Shown: positions 36,144 to 45,159, counted from the first letter of the stretch. The stretch: DNA of 64,000 nucleotides from an uncultured Pseudomonas sp. (GCF_943846705.1 NZ_OX044366.1:806001-870000); one strand, 5' to 3'. Notes: generated from the sequence alone by a model not told the origin. Translations and numbers: made by a program.

Positions 36144-36199
36144 TCATCCTTGATTTACACCGGTCTCCTCAGGCTTTTTGCCAACTCCAGGAGACTGTT

Positions 36200-37441
36200 A
36201 TGCCCGCCACATCCCCCGACCTACTCGACCAGCTCAGCGCCCGTGGCTTCATCCACCAGTGCACGGATCTCGATGGTTTGCGCCAGGCGCTGAACCAAGG
36301 TCCGCAGACCTTCTACCTCGGTTTTGATGCCACCGCCGACAGCCTGCATGTCGGCCACCTGCAAGCCTTGATGCTGATGCGCCACCTGCAGCGCGCCGGC
36401 CATCAGCCGATCCTGCTGATCGGCGGCGCCACCACACGAATTGGCGATCCGAGCTTTCGTGACAGCAGCCGGCCGGTACTGACTGAAGCGCAAATCCAGC
36501 AGAACATCGCCGGGATTACCGGCTGCTTTGCCCGCTACATTGAACTCGGCGATGCCCCAAATGCTGGCCGAGTGGTGGACAACGCCGATTGGCTGGACGG
36601 CATCGGCTACCTGCAGTTTCTCAACGAGGTCGGCCGGCACTTTTCCATCAACCGCCTGCTGACCTTCGATGCGGTACGCAACCGCCTGGACCGCGAGCAC
36701 TCGCTGAGCTTTCAGGAATTCGGCTACACCCTGTTGCAGGCCCACGACTTCACCGAACTGGCGCGCCGGCACAATTGCACCCTGCAACTGGGCGGTGCCG
36801 ACCAATGGGCAAACATCATCAACGGCGTGGAACTGGGCCGCCGCCAGGGATGCCAGCCATTGTTCGGCCTGACCATGCCACTGCTGACCACCCGCGACGG
36901 GCGCAAGATGGGTAAATCGGCTGCCGGTGCGGTATGGCTGAATGGCGACAAGCTGTCGCCCTATGACTTCTGGCAGTTCTGGCGCAATTGTGACGACGCC
37001 GACGTCGGCCGCTTCCTCGCCCTGTTCAGTGAGTTGCCGATGGATGAGGTCGCGCGCCTGAGTGCGCTCGAAGGTGCCGAACTGAACCAAGCGAAAATCA
37101 TCCTGGCCAACGCTGCCACCGCCTTGGCCCACGGCGAGCAAGCCGCCCAGGCCGCCGCCGCCACCGCCGCCGAGCTGTTTGTTGGCAGCACTGCCGAAGC
37201 CGCCTTGCCGGCGCTGAGCGTCGATCCGCAGCGCCTGGATGGCAACTTGAGCCTGTTGCAGTTGCTACTCGAGCACCAGCTGCAGCCGTCTGGCAGTGCC
37301 GTACGTCGTCTGGCTGCTGGCGGCGGCCTGCGGCTGAATGGCGAGGTGTTGGATGATGCCGAGTTAAAGCTGACCACCGCGCACTTGGGCGCGCGCATCA
37401 GCCTCGGTAAAAAGCGTCATTACCAGTTGCAGGCGCAATGA
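36200..37441 (+). CDS. tyrS: tyrosyl-tRNA synthetase
   Basis: Class I aminoacyl-tRNA synthetase charging tRNA-Tyr. 413 residues: YLGFDATADSLHVGHL contains the HIGH motif (HVGH), GGADQWANI is the tyrosine-site motif, and KMGKS is the KMSKS loop. A C-terminal S4-like RNA-binding domain is present (SGSAVRRLAAGGGLRLNGEVL). AGGAGA precedes the ATG. The sequence is closer to the E. coli type (GDPSFRDSSRPVLT) than to the other tyrosyl-tRNA synthetase type of pseudomonads (KSVEEQLALIKRG), so a second enzyme elsewhere in the genome is likely. Confidence 0.95.
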   Translation: MPATSPDLLDQLSARGFIHQCTDLDGLRQALNQGPQTFYLGFDATADSLHVGHLQALMLMRHLQRAGHQPILLIGGATTRIGDPSFRDSSRPVLTEAQIQQNIAGITGCFARYIELGDAPNAGRVVDNADWLDGIGYLQFLNEVGRHFSINRLLTFDAVRNRLDREHSLSFQEFGYTLLQAHDFTELARRHNCTLQLGGADQWANIINGVELGRRQGCQPLFGLTMPLLTTRDGRKMGKSAAGAVWLNGDKLSPYDFWQFWRNCDDADVGRFLALFSELPMDEVARLSALEGAELNQAKIILANAATALAHGEQAAQAAAATAAELFVGSTAEAALPALSVDPQRLDGNLSLLQLLLEHQLQPSGSAVRRLAAGGGLRLNGEVLDDAELKLTTAHLGARISLGKKRHYQLQAQ

Positions 37442-37465
37442 TGTGACTAAGCGCGCAATGACGCG

Positions 37466-37516
37466 CGCCTAGCCGCTGGCACTCGCTGATTCAGCGTTGT
37501 CGCCAGCGGCTAGGCG
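37466..37516. repeat. perfect 15-bp inverted repeat with nested hairpin, tyrS/M48 interval
   Basis: CGCCTAGCCGCTGGC (37466-37480) and its exact complement at 37502-37516 flank a 21-base loop that contains its own CGCTG-ATT-CAGCG hairpin. It lies between the convergent tyrS and M48 protease genes. No T-tract follows on either strand. GGCTAGGCGTT recurs at about 37558, suggesting a partial repeat copy. Confidence 0.65.
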
Positions 37517-37568
37517 TTAGCGGCTCCTGCGGTGCTCCAGCACGTATTGTCGTTACGTGGCTAGGCGT

Positions 37569-39488
37569 TCAGCCACGCGCTGCGAGCAATGGCGGCATCG
37601 GGCAGTCGAGAATATCCGCCACAGCGCGCATCAACTCGGCCTCGGCGGCATTGATCTTGCCGTCGTGCTCGATGCAACGCGCCATGGCCTTGAGCAGCTG
37701 CGGCTTCTGCAGCGGCTGGAGCAGGCTCAAGCGCCGTAGCGCCCGCTCAAGCGCCGACAAACCACTGGCGTCGACCGCGAGCAGTTGGCCGACCTTAAAC
37801 GGCAGTTCGCTATCAGCCTGAGTCAACGCCTGTTGTGCGGCAGCCTCATCCATACTCCCCGCACGGGCCAACAACGACAACACCACGAGCACCTCAGCGG
37901 CCAGCTCCGGCAGCGAGTAGCGGCTGGCCTGTGCGCGCACGCCTTCGACATTGCGCTCAACAATGCGCAACAACGTCCACTCCAGCAGCGCCACCCGGCC
38001 ATCGGCACGAATCAGTACGGCCAGGTTGGCCTTCAAGGCGCTGAACTGATCGGCAGCCAGCTGTTTCAGCGCGGGCATGGCCAGGTCCAGCAGGGGCAAG
38101 CGCATACCCAGCGGCAGCTGACGCAGTGGCTCGCGCAAGTGCTCAAGCTGCGCGGCCACTTCGGCGCTGATGCGCGGTTGCAGAAGTCGCACTTGCTGCG
38201 CCGATTGCACCTCAGCAGGGTCGAGCAGCAGGCCGTAGAGCAATGCCTGAGCGCCGCTGCAACTGTGCGCAGCCGCACTCAAAGCAGCGTCCAGATGCGC
38301 AAGGGTGCTGCGCGCCGCGACCAAGTGCGGTGCCTGCGGGTCACCAATGGCGCTAATCGCCGCGCTTGCCGAAGCAGGGCTCAAGCCCGGTAGAAAAGCG
38401 CTCAGGTCAGGCACCGCGCCGGCCGTAGCAGCGTTCTCTGCCGCCGGCACCGCGTTTAGCGCGGGCACATGCGGGTAGCGGCCATCCCAGCCGGGGGTGA
38501 TGCGGAGGATGCGTTGTTCCAGTGGCGGATGGGTGGCCAGCATGCCTTCCAGGGCCTGGCTGATGCCGGCGGCAAAATACATATGGCTGAACTCGGCGGC
38601 ATGCCCGGCCCGCAGTTGCGAGCCGTAGAGGTTACCGCCGATTTTCTTCAAGGCGCCGGCAATGCTGTCCGGGTTACGCGTGTACTGCACCGCCGAGGCA
38701 TCGGCCAGGTACTCGCGCTGGCGGCTCACCGCAGCCTTGATCAGGTTGCCGAAAAAGGTGCCGGCATAACCCAGCAACCACAGCGTTACGCCGATGGCGA
38801 TAACGATCGCCGCCGAGTTATCGCGACTGGAGCGGCGACCACGCCCGCTGCTGCGCAGCAGAAAACCGCCGATCAGGCCCAACAGCAGAATGCCGTGCAG
38901 CACCGCAACTAAGCGGGTATTGAGGCGCATGTCGCCGTGGAAGATATGGCTGAACTCATGGGCAATCACCCCCTGCAACTCCTCGCGGCTGAGCTGGCAG
39001 ATCGCCCCACGGGTAATCCCGATCACCGCATCCTGCGGTGTCAGGCCGGCGGCAAAGGCGTTGATCCCGGCATCATCGAGCACATACACCGGCGGCACCG
39101 TGGTGCCTGAAGCCAGGGCCATTTCCTCCACCACATTGAGCAGCCGGCGTTCTTCGAAGTTTTGTGGCGACAGGTTGATCAAGCGTCCACCGAGGCGTTC
39201 GGCAATCGCCTGGCCGCCGCGGCTCAACTGCAGGTGTTTATACAGACTGCCCAGCAGCACCACGCCGATCACCACCAGCGCCACACACCCCACCAGCGGC
39301 CAACTGGGCAGCAGGCTGCCGGAGCCCTCAAGCAGGCCCAGCGAGTTCGAGTTATTGCCGAATAGCTGCCAGATCAGCCCCAGCGCCAAGCTGGTCAGGG
39401 TGACCAGGCTGAGTACCGCCAGCAGCATAAGAATCAACAAACGCCCGCTGTTGCGCCGGGCGCGATCCTGTTGTTCGAAGAAGTTCAC
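37569..39488 (-). CDS. HtpX-like M48 membrane metalloprotease with long C-terminal extension
   Basis: 639 residues starting at a GTG with AGGGGC upstream. Two N-terminal membrane helices (about 15-45 and 60-85), then the M48 catalytic region GVIAHEFSHIFHGDMRLN (HExxH, about residue 180), two more membrane helices (about 200-255), and the third zinc-ligand region SRQREYLADASAV. HtpX-type proteases degrade damaged membrane proteins. The final ~250 residues are unusual for HtpX: two ADG/HDG-type segments (IRADGRVALLEWTLLRI and EHDGKINAAEAELMRAV) look TerB-like. Gap of 17 bases to lemA upstream, so an operon is likely. Confidence 0.85.
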   Translation of the reverse strand: MNFFEQQDRARRNSGRLLILMLLAVLSLVTLTSLALGLIWQLFGNNSNSLGLLEGSGSLLPSWPLVGCVALVVIGVVLLGSLYKHLQLSRGGQAIAERLGGRLINLSPQNFEERRLLNVVEEMALASGTTVPPVYVLDDAGINAFAAGLTPQDAVIGITRGAICQLSREELQGVIAHEFSHIFHGDMRLNTRLVAVLHGILLLGLIGGFLLRSSGRGRRSSRDNSAAIVIAIGVTLWLLGYAGTFFGNLIKAAVSRQREYLADASAVQYTRNPDSIAGALKKIGGNLYGSQLRAGHAAEFSHMYFAAGISQALEGMLATHPPLEQRILRITPGWDGRYPHVPALNAVPAAENAATAGAVPDLSAFLPGLSPASASAAISAIGDPQAPHLVAARSTLAHLDAALSAAAHSCSGAQALLYGLLLDPAEVQSAQQVRLLQPRISAEVAAQLEHLREPLRQLPLGMRLPLLDLAMPALKQLAADQFSALKANLAVLIRADGRVALLEWTLLRIVERNVEGVRAQASRYSLPELAAEVLVVLSLLARAGSMDEAAAQQALTQADSELPFKVGQLLAVDASGLSALERALRRLSLLQPLQKPQLLKAMARCIEHDGKINAAEAELMRAVADILDCPMPPLLAARG

Positions 39489-39505
39489 GCCACTGCGCCC
39501 CTAAT

Positions 39506-40102
39506 CTAGAACGTCACCTTCGGCGCGGCCTGAATCGCTGCGCTGTCGGCGAACTCCAACAGGCTGGCATCTTGCGCATGGCCGAAGCTGGCCGCCAGCA
39601 ACACCGGCGGGAACGCCTGCTTGTAGCTGTTGTAGGCCATCACCGCATCGTTAAACGCTTGGCGGGCGAACGCCACTTTGTTTTCGGTGCTGCTCAGCTC
39701 CTCGCTGAGCTGCTGCATGTTCGCCGAGGCTTTGAGGTCCGGATAGGCTTCAAGGGTGACATTCAAGCGACCCATCGCGCTGTTCAATAGACTCTCAGCG
39801 CCGCCTAACTGCGCCATGCCCTGGGCATTACCGGGTTGCGCCGCAGCGGCCTTGAGCCCGGCTACCGCATTGTTGCGTGCGGCAATTACTGCCTCCAGCG
39901 TTTCACGCTCATGGGCCATATAGCCCTTGGCGGTCTCCACCAGGTTGGGAATCAAGTCATAACGGCGCTTGAGCTGCACCTCAATCTGCGCAAAGGCGTT
40001 TTGAAAGCGGTTACGCAACTTCACCAATTGGTTGTAAATACCAATCACGAAAAAAATCAGCGCGGCGGCAAGCGCCAGGAAAATCAGCGTGGCAATGGAC
40101 AT
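39506..40102 (-). CDS. lemA: LemA family protein
   Basis: 198 residues: one N-terminal membrane helix (ATLIFLALAAALIFFVIGIYN) with the rest a helical bundle outside. The LemA signature is NAFAQIEVQLKRRYDLIPNLVETAKGY. The biochemical function is not established, but LemA genes are often paired with M48 proteases, as here, which suggests a shared membrane-quality role. AAGGA precedes the ATG. This is not the GacS kinase formerly also called LemA. Confidence 0.9.
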   Translation of the reverse strand: MSIATLIFLALAAALIFFVIGIYNQLVKLRNRFQNAFAQIEVQLKRRYDLIPNLVETAKGYMAHERETLEAVIAARNNAVAGLKAAAAQPGNAQGMAQLGGAESLLNSAMGRLNVTLEAYPDLKASANMQQLSEELSSTENKVAFARQAFNDAVMAYNSYKQAFPPVLLAASFGHAQDASLLEFADSAAIQAAPKVTF

Positions 40103-40331
40103 GAGGCAATCCTTATCGCATGCGAAAGAGAGTTCGATGGTAGCGGAAAAGCGCCAACGGAAATGCCCAACGGCTCACCGGCGTAGGCTTGCTGGTCGGG
40201 ATAGTTGACGAAAGAGTACGACCCTTGCTCTGCGCAGCTTGCCGTCACCCATGGCGAAGCCGAGCCAGTGCGGAAGGCGCGCGGCGTCAGCGAGTTCGAG
40301 AAAGGTTAAAGTCGTTTGGCCAGCGCCAAAA

Positions 40332-40455
40332 AAAGAAAACCCCGCGATTGCGGGGCTTTTGCAGACTGTTTGCTGACATCCTTGATCTGCTTGCCATCCT
40401 GGCAGCTATCCCACGTATCCCTAGTGTTTCAATGCGCTTCCTGCGCGACGTCCAT
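40332..40455 (-). ncRNA. rsmY: RsmY-type regulatory small RNA (CsrA/RsmA sponge)
   Basis: A transcript of about 124 bases is predicted on the minus strand. It has six GGA motifs, several in hairpin loops: GCGC-AGGAA-GCGC, TGCC-AGGAT-GGCA, and AGGGATA, TGGGATA, AAGGATG, plus ATGGACG at the 5' end. These are the RsmA/CsrA-binding signature. It ends in a GC-rich terminator (GCCCCGCAATCGCGGGG) with a T-rich tail. A TAATCT -10 element and a GacA box lie upstream. Size, 5' sequence and layout fit RsmY better than RsmZ or CrcZ. The GacS/GacA system would induce it to titrate RsmA. The start is predicted and may be off by a few bases. Confidence 0.85.
40340..40355. terminator. bidirectional terminator ending rsmY
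   Basis: CCCCGC (40340-40345) and GCGGGG (40350-40355) surround GATT. On the minus strand it is followed by TTTTCTTTTTTT, and on the plus strand by CTTTT. Confidence 0.85.
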
Positions 40456-40462
40456 GGGCAGT

Positions 40463-40468
40463 AGATTA
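40463..40468 (-). promoter_or_regulatory. -10 element of rsmY
   Basis: TAATCT on the minus strand, eight bases before the predicted A start at 40455. No good -35 hexamer is seen, as expected for a GacA-activated promoter. Confidence 0.55.
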
Positions 40469-40512
40469 GCCACCAGCCGGCTGCCGGCATAGTGGCGATC
40501 CGCAGCACGCCG

Positions 40513-40530
40513 TGTAAGCCTTTGCCTACA
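40513..40530 (-). promoter_or_regulatory. GacA binding box upstream of rsmY
   Basis: On the minus strand: TGTAGG, six bases, CTTACA; on the plus strand TGTAAG, CCTTTG, CCTACA. This matches the GacA upstream activating sequence TGTAAG-N6-CTTACA with one mismatch. It is centred about 66 bases upstream of the predicted rsmY start, the usual distance. Confidence 0.85.
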
Positions 40531-40642
40531 CGAACAGAACCAAGCAAACGCTTGTCTTTATTTTGTGACGCAGGTCTTGTTAGACTTCAACTTGTCTTAC
40601 AAAAACAACAGACCCCGACAACGGCGGTCACTGGGGCTACAC

Positions 40643-41299
40643 ATGCGCTCATTGTTCCTTGCCATCGGTTGCCTAGCAGCCGGCATCAGCCCATTAGCAT
40701 CCGCCAACGGGCAAAACCAGATTTCCGATCCCAAAGCCGCCGTGCAACTGTTCTGGAGCCAACTTTATGGCCAGGGCGGTACGTCGCTGTATTGCGGCAA
40801 AACCTTTAGCGCGGAAAGCGGCCAGTTCAAAGCCAGCGCGATCTACAGCAACAAACAGCTGAAAAGCGCCCTGCGCTGCGTCACCAACCGCCAGTGCGGG
40901 ATCATGAACCCGCGCTACGTTTATATGGCCTCCGACCTGCATAACCTTTATCCGGCCCTGACCCGCGTCGAACTGGTACGGCGCAACGCGCAGTTCGCTG
41001 ACCTGGATGATAGCGTGTCGAGCAAGTTCGAAGACATCGGCTGCGACATGCCAACCAGCTTCCAACTGGTTGAACCCCGCGACGAAGCCAAGGGCAACAT
41101 TGCCCGGGCGATCTTCTATATGCATGTCGAATACGACCTGCCCATCGTTGGCCAGGTGCAGGTGTACAAAAAGTGGCACCAGATGGACCCACCAGACGCC
41201 GAAGAGCTGGCGCGCAACGACAAGATTGCCACCCTGCAAGGCACACGCAATCGCTTTATCGACAACCCGGCGCTGGTCGAGCAGCAGATCAACAACTGA
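40643..41299 (+). CDS. periplasmic endonuclease I (EndA/NucM family)
   Basis: 218 residues with a signal peptide (MRSLFLAIGCLAAGISPLASA) and the endonuclease I fold: the beta-beta-alpha metal motif is visible as YMASDLHNLYPALTRVELVRRN, followed by QVQVYKKWHQMDPPDAEELARNDKIATLQGTRNRFID, which matches the C-terminal EndA consensus. Four cysteines suggest disulphides. Likely role: non-specific cleavage of external DNA in the periplasm. The longest frame adds 26 residues upstream of the signal peptide; the ATG at 40643 with GGGG before it is preferred. Confidence 0.88.
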   Translation: MRSLFLAIGCLAAGISPLASANGQNQISDPKAAVQLFWSQLYGQGGTSLYCGKTFSAESGQFKASAIYSNKQLKSALRCVTNRQCGIMNPRYVYMASDLHNLYPALTRVELVRRNAQFADLDDSVSSKFEDIGCDMPTSFQLVEPRDEAKGNIARAIFYMHVEYDLPIVGQVQVYKKWHQMDPPDAEELARNDKIATLQGTRNRFIDNPALVEQQINN

Positions 41300-41368
41300 T
41301 CGGCCGCCAGCAGCACGCAGCTTGTCGGCGCTCACGCAACAGAGACTGACCACTGACTCTCAGGCACA

Positions 41369-41396
41369 AAAAAACCGGCACATTGGCCGGTTTTTT
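41369..41396. terminator. bidirectional terminator between endonuclease I and acyl-CoA dehydrogenase genes
   Basis: AAAAAACCGGC (41369-41379) and GCCGGTTTTTT (41386-41396) around ACATTG. It has T-runs on both strands and serves both convergent genes. Confidence 0.92.
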
Positions 41397-41412
41397 GCAG
41401 TGCCGTACGCGC

Positions 41413-43191
41413 TTAGAACTGTGCAGCGTCCAGTAGATACAGACTCTCGCTACCGGCCTTGACCGACGCAGTCAGCGAGTGGATACGCGGCAGCAGACGC
41501 GCGAAGTAGAAACGCGCAGTACCCAGCTTGCTCACGTAGAACTCGTCCTGATCCTGCTTGGCCAGGGCAGTGCGCGCCATCAGTGCCCACATGTAGGCGT
41601 AGGCGGTGTAACCGAACACCTGCAGGTACTCGACCGAGGCGGCGCCGACTTCATTCGGGTTGGCCTTGGCGCGCTCCAGCAAGTCGCTGGTCATCAGCTC
41701 CAGATTGGCGATAGCCTCTTTCAGCGGGTTGACGAACTCGGCCAGTGACGCATCAGCCGAGTCAGTAAAGGCTTTGATCTCGTCAGCGAAGTGCTTGTAG
41801 AACGCACCGCCGCTGCCGACCACTTTACGACCGACCAGATCGAGCGCCTGGATGCCATTGGTGCCTTCGTAGATCTGAGTGATGCGGCAGTCGCGGATCA
41901 GCTGCTCCTGGCCCCACTCGCGGATATAACCGTGGCCGCCGAAAATCTGCTGGCCATGGGTGGTGGTCTCCAGCGCCATGTCGGTGAGGAAGGCCTTGGC
42001 CACCGGGGTCAGCAGAGCGACCAGCTCTTCGGCACGCTTACGAGTAGCGGCGTCCTCGCTGAATTTGGCAGTGTCCAGCTGCATGGCCACGTAGCTGGAG
42101 AAGGCACGACCGCCCTCGTTCAGCGCTTTCATGGTCAGTAGCATGCGGCGCACGTCGGGATGCACGATGATCGGGTCGGCGGCTTTGTCTTTGGCCACCG
42201 GGCCGGTCGGCGCGCGGCTCTGAATACGGTCGCGAGCGTACTCGACGGCGTTCTGGTAGCTGCGCTCACCCAGGGACAGACCCTGGATGCCCACGCCCAG
42301 ACGCTCGTAGTTCATCATGGTAAACATGGCGGCGAGGCCCTTGTTCGGCGCATCGACGATCCAGCCGGTGGCGCCATCAAAGTTCATCACGCAGGTGGCC
42401 GACGCCTTGATGCCCATCTTGTGTTCGATCGAACCGCAGGACAGGGCGTTCTGCTCGCCCAGCGAGCCGTCGGCGTTGACCATAAACTTCGGCACTAGGA
42501 ACAGCGAGATGCCTTTCGGGCCCGCCGGTGCGTCCGGCAGCTTGGCCAGCACCAGGTGAATGATGTTCTCGGTCAGGTCGTGCTCGCCGCCGGTGATAAA
42601 GATCTTGGTGCCAGACACCTTGAAGCTACCATCGGCCTGCGGCTCAGCCTTGGTACGAATGATGCCTAGGTCGGTGCCCGCGTGCGGCTCGGTCAGGCAC
42701 ATGGAACCCGCCCACTGGCCGGAATACATATTCGGCAGGTATTTTTCTTTCAGCTCTTCGCTGGCGTGGGCGTTGATCGACAGGCAGGCACCGGCAGTCA
42801 GCATCGGGTACAGGCCAAATGACAGGTTGGCCGAGTTGACCATTTCCTCGACCTGGGCCGAGATCGCCTTGGGCATGCCCATGCCGCCAAATACCGGGTC
42901 ACCACCGACACCCACCCAGCCGCCTTCGGCGTAAGTCTGGTAAGCCTCAGGGAAGCCGGCTGGGGTTTTCACCGCGCCGTCAGCCCAGGAACAGCCTTCT
43001 TCGTCACCGCTGCGATTGAGCGGGGCGATGGTACCGGCAGTGACCTTGCCGGCTTCTTCCAGAATTGCAGCGGCGGTGTCTTCGTCCACCACTTCCGCCA
43101 GGGCCGGTAACTGGGCCCACAGCTTGGAAACTTCAAACACTTCATTGAGTACGAAGCGCATATCACGCAGGGGAGCTTTGTAGTCAGCCAT
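41413..43191 (-). CDS. acyl-CoA dehydrogenase (FadE-type), third of three tandem paralogues
   Basis: 592-residue FAD enzyme for the first step of fatty-acid beta-oxidation. Order: short N-terminal extension (MADYKAPLRDMRFVLNEVFE), acyl-CoA dehydrogenase N, middle (MCLTEPHAGTDLGIIRTKAE) and C-terminal domains with RDCRITQIYEGTNGIQALDLVGRKV (catalytic-base region), and a C-terminal acyl-CoA dehydrogenase-like extension typical of ~600-residue members. It corresponds to the PA0506-0508 cluster of P. aeruginosa. Chain-length preference cannot be read from the sequence. Confidence 0.93.
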   Translation of the reverse strand: MADYKAPLRDMRFVLNEVFEVSKLWAQLPALAEVVDEDTAAAILEEAGKVTAGTIAPLNRSGDEEGCSWADGAVKTPAGFPEAYQTYAEGGWVGVGGDPVFGGMGMPKAISAQVEEMVNSANLSFGLYPMLTAGACLSINAHASEELKEKYLPNMYSGQWAGSMCLTEPHAGTDLGIIRTKAEPQADGSFKVSGTKIFITGGEHDLTENIIHLVLAKLPDAPAGPKGISLFLVPKFMVNADGSLGEQNALSCGSIEHKMGIKASATCVMNFDGATGWIVDAPNKGLAAMFTMMNYERLGVGIQGLSLGERSYQNAVEYARDRIQSRAPTGPVAKDKAADPIIVHPDVRRMLLTMKALNEGGRAFSSYVAMQLDTAKFSEDAATRKRAEELVALLTPVAKAFLTDMALETTTHGQQIFGGHGYIREWGQEQLIRDCRITQIYEGTNGIQALDLVGRKVVGSGGAFYKHFADEIKAFTDSADASLAEFVNPLKEAIANLELMTSDLLERAKANPNEVGAASVEYLQVFGYTAYAYMWALMARTALAKQDQDEFYVSKLGTARFYFARLLPRIHSLTASVKAGSESLYLLDAAQF

Positions 43192-43319
43192 GGGGCAAAT
43201 CCTCGGACGAACCAGCAGGTATAAAGATGTGCAACGAGTCTAACCGAACAACTTTTTAGACACATAGCGTCGCGTAATGACCTAATAGTCACTATGCGTC
43301 AATTAGCGCCTTTTAAAGC

Positions 43320-43339
43320 AAAACCCGCCAAAAGGCGGG
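43320..43339 (-). terminator. terminator between second and third acyl-CoA dehydrogenase genes
   Basis: Minus strand: CCCGCC-TTTT-GGCGGG followed by TTTT. The T-run is short, so some read-through into the third gene is possible. Confidence 0.7.
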
Positions 43340-43362
43340 CCCGGTAGACACTTAACCGCTGG

Positions 43363-45159
43363 TCAGAGAGCGAAATGCTCGGCCGGCAAGCGCATCAAGC
43401 TATCGCTGCCCGCCTCTGCACCCGCCAGGTGCATGGCGGTGCGCGGCAACAGGCGCTTGAAGTAGAACTCGCAGGTGGCCAGTTTGGCTTGGTAGAACGC
43501 GGCTTCGCCGGTGCCCGCCGCCAGCTTCTGCTCAGCCACCGCCGCCATGCGCAGCCAGAAATACGCCAAGGTGACGTAGCCGGAATACATCAGGTAGTCC
43601 ATCGACGCCGCACCGACCTCGTCCGGGTTCTGCATCGCCGCCATGCCGATCTTCTGGGTCAGTGCGCCCCACTGCTGGTTCAGCGTTGCCAGTTGGGCGA
43701 CATAGCCCTTGAGTTGCGGATGCTCAGCCTGGGCCTCGCAGAACTTGTGCACGATCTTAGTAAAACCGCGCAGCAGTCTGCCCTGGCTACCCAGCACTTT
43801 GCGCCCGAGCAGATCGAGGGCCTGGATACCGTTGGTGCCTTCGTAAATCGGCGCGATGCGGCAGTCACGCACCAGCTGCTCCATGCCCCACTCACGAATA
43901 AAGCCATGGCCGCCGAACACCTGCATGCCGTGGTTGGTCACCTCCAGGCCGGTTTCGGTCATAAAGGCTTTGCAGATCGGCGTGAGGAAGGCCAACAGGT
44001 TTTCCGCTTCTTCGCGCTGCTCAGCGCTGCTTCCCGCGTGCGCCTGGTCGATCAGTTGCGCGGTGAAATAGGCCAGCGCACGGTTGCCTTCGTTGAACGC
44101 CTTCATGGTCAGCAGCATGCGCCGTACATCCGGGTGCACGATGATCGGGTCGGCGGCTTTTTCCGGCGCCTTGGGCCCGGTCAACGCACGCATCTGCAGG
44201 CGCTCGCTGGCGTACTTGATCGCGCCCTGGAAGCTCGCCTCCCCCAGACACAGACCCTGCATACCGGTGCCCAGGCGCGCGTGGTTCATCATGGTGAACA
44301 TGCAGTTGAGGCCCTTGTTGGCCTCGCCGATCAGGTAGCCGGTGGCACTGTCGAAGTTCATCACGCAGGTGGCCGAAGCCTTAATGCCCATCTTGTGCTC
44401 GATCGAACCGCAACTTACGCCATTGCGCGCCCCTGCCTGACCGTCAGCATTGGGCAGAAACTTGGGCACGATAAACAGCGAGATACCCTTGGTGCCCGCC
44501 GGCGCATCAGGCAGCTTGGCGAGCACCAGGTGCACGATGTTTTCGCTCATGTCGTGCTCGCCAGCGGAGATAAAGATCTTGCTCCCCGTAACCGCGTAGC
44601 TGCCGTCGGCCTGCGGCACGGCGCGGGTCTTGATCAGGCCAAGATCGGTACCGCAGTGCGCTTCGGTCAGGCACATGGTGCCGGTCCAGCGGCCTTCGGT
44701 AAGCTTGCTCAGGTAGGCCTGCTTCTGCGCTTCGCTGCCGTGGGCATGGATCGCCGACATCGCACCGTGGGTCAGACCGGGGTACATGCCCCACGAAGTG
44801 TTACTGGCGCCGACCATCTCACTGATGATCAACGCCAGCGACTGCGGCAAACCTTGCCCGCCGTAGGCTGGATCGGCGGCCAGGCCATTCCAGCCGCCCT
44901 CAACGTATTGGGCAAAGGCTTCCTTGAAGCCCTTAGGCGTGGTCACCACACCGTCGTTAATCTGACACTCCTCTTCGTCGCCGGAACGGTTCAACGGCGC
45001 CAGCACCTGCTCGCAGAACTTCGCCCCCTCGGTCAGGATCGCGCTGACCATGTCCGGAGTGGCATCGCTGGCCCCGATCGCGGCGTAACCCGCATGAAAG
45101 TCGAAGACCTCGTCGATCAAAAACTGCATATCGCGCTGGGGGGCTTTGTACTCGGGCAT
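43363..45159 (-). CDS. acyl-CoA dehydrogenase (FadE-type), second of three tandem paralogues
   Basis: 598 residues, same architecture as its neighbours: N-terminal MPEYKAPQRDMQFLIDEVFD, MCLTEAHCGTDLGLIKTRAV in the FAD/substrate middle domain, RDCRIAPIYEGTNGIQALDLLGRKV in the C-terminal domain and a helical C-terminal extension. The three genes share a common N-terminal motif (YKAPxRDxxF), so they arose by tandem duplication. Terminator hairpins in both gaps suggest partly separate transcription. Confidence 0.93.
   Translation of the reverse strand: MPEYKAPQRDMQFLIDEVFDFHAGYAAIGASDATPDMVSAILTEGAKFCEQVLAPLNRSGDEEECQINDGVVTTPKGFKEAFAQYVEGGWNGLAADPAYGGQGLPQSLALIISEMVGASNTSWGMYPGLTHGAMSAIHAHGSEAQKQAYLSKLTEGRWTGTMCLTEAHCGTDLGLIKTRAVPQADGSYAVTGSKIFISAGEHDMSENIVHLVLAKLPDAPAGTKGISLFIVPKFLPNADGQAGARNGVSCGSIEHKMGIKASATCVMNFDSATGYLIGEANKGLNCMFTMMNHARLGTGMQGLCLGEASFQGAIKYASERLQMRALTGPKAPEKAADPIIVHPDVRRMLLTMKAFNEGNRALAYFTAQLIDQAHAGSSAEQREEAENLLAFLTPICKAFMTETGLEVTNHGMQVFGGHGFIREWGMEQLVRDCRIAPIYEGTNGIQALDLLGRKVLGSQGRLLRGFTKIVHKFCEAQAEHPQLKGYVAQLATLNQQWGALTQKIGMAAMQNPDEVGAASMDYLMYSGYVTLAYFWLRMAAVAEQKLAAGTGEAAFYQAKLATCEFYFKRLLPRTAMHLAGAEAGSDSLMRLPAEHFAL

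Noticed and set aside
36000..36199. T-box riboswitch upstream of tyrS
   Set aside because: No T-box sequence or specifier-loop layout was found; T-boxes are also not expected in Pseudomonas.
40287..40547. 86-residue open frame on the minus strand
   Set aside because: It runs through the rsmY terminator, GGA hairpins and promoter, and its product looks like random translation. The RNA reading explains the sequence.
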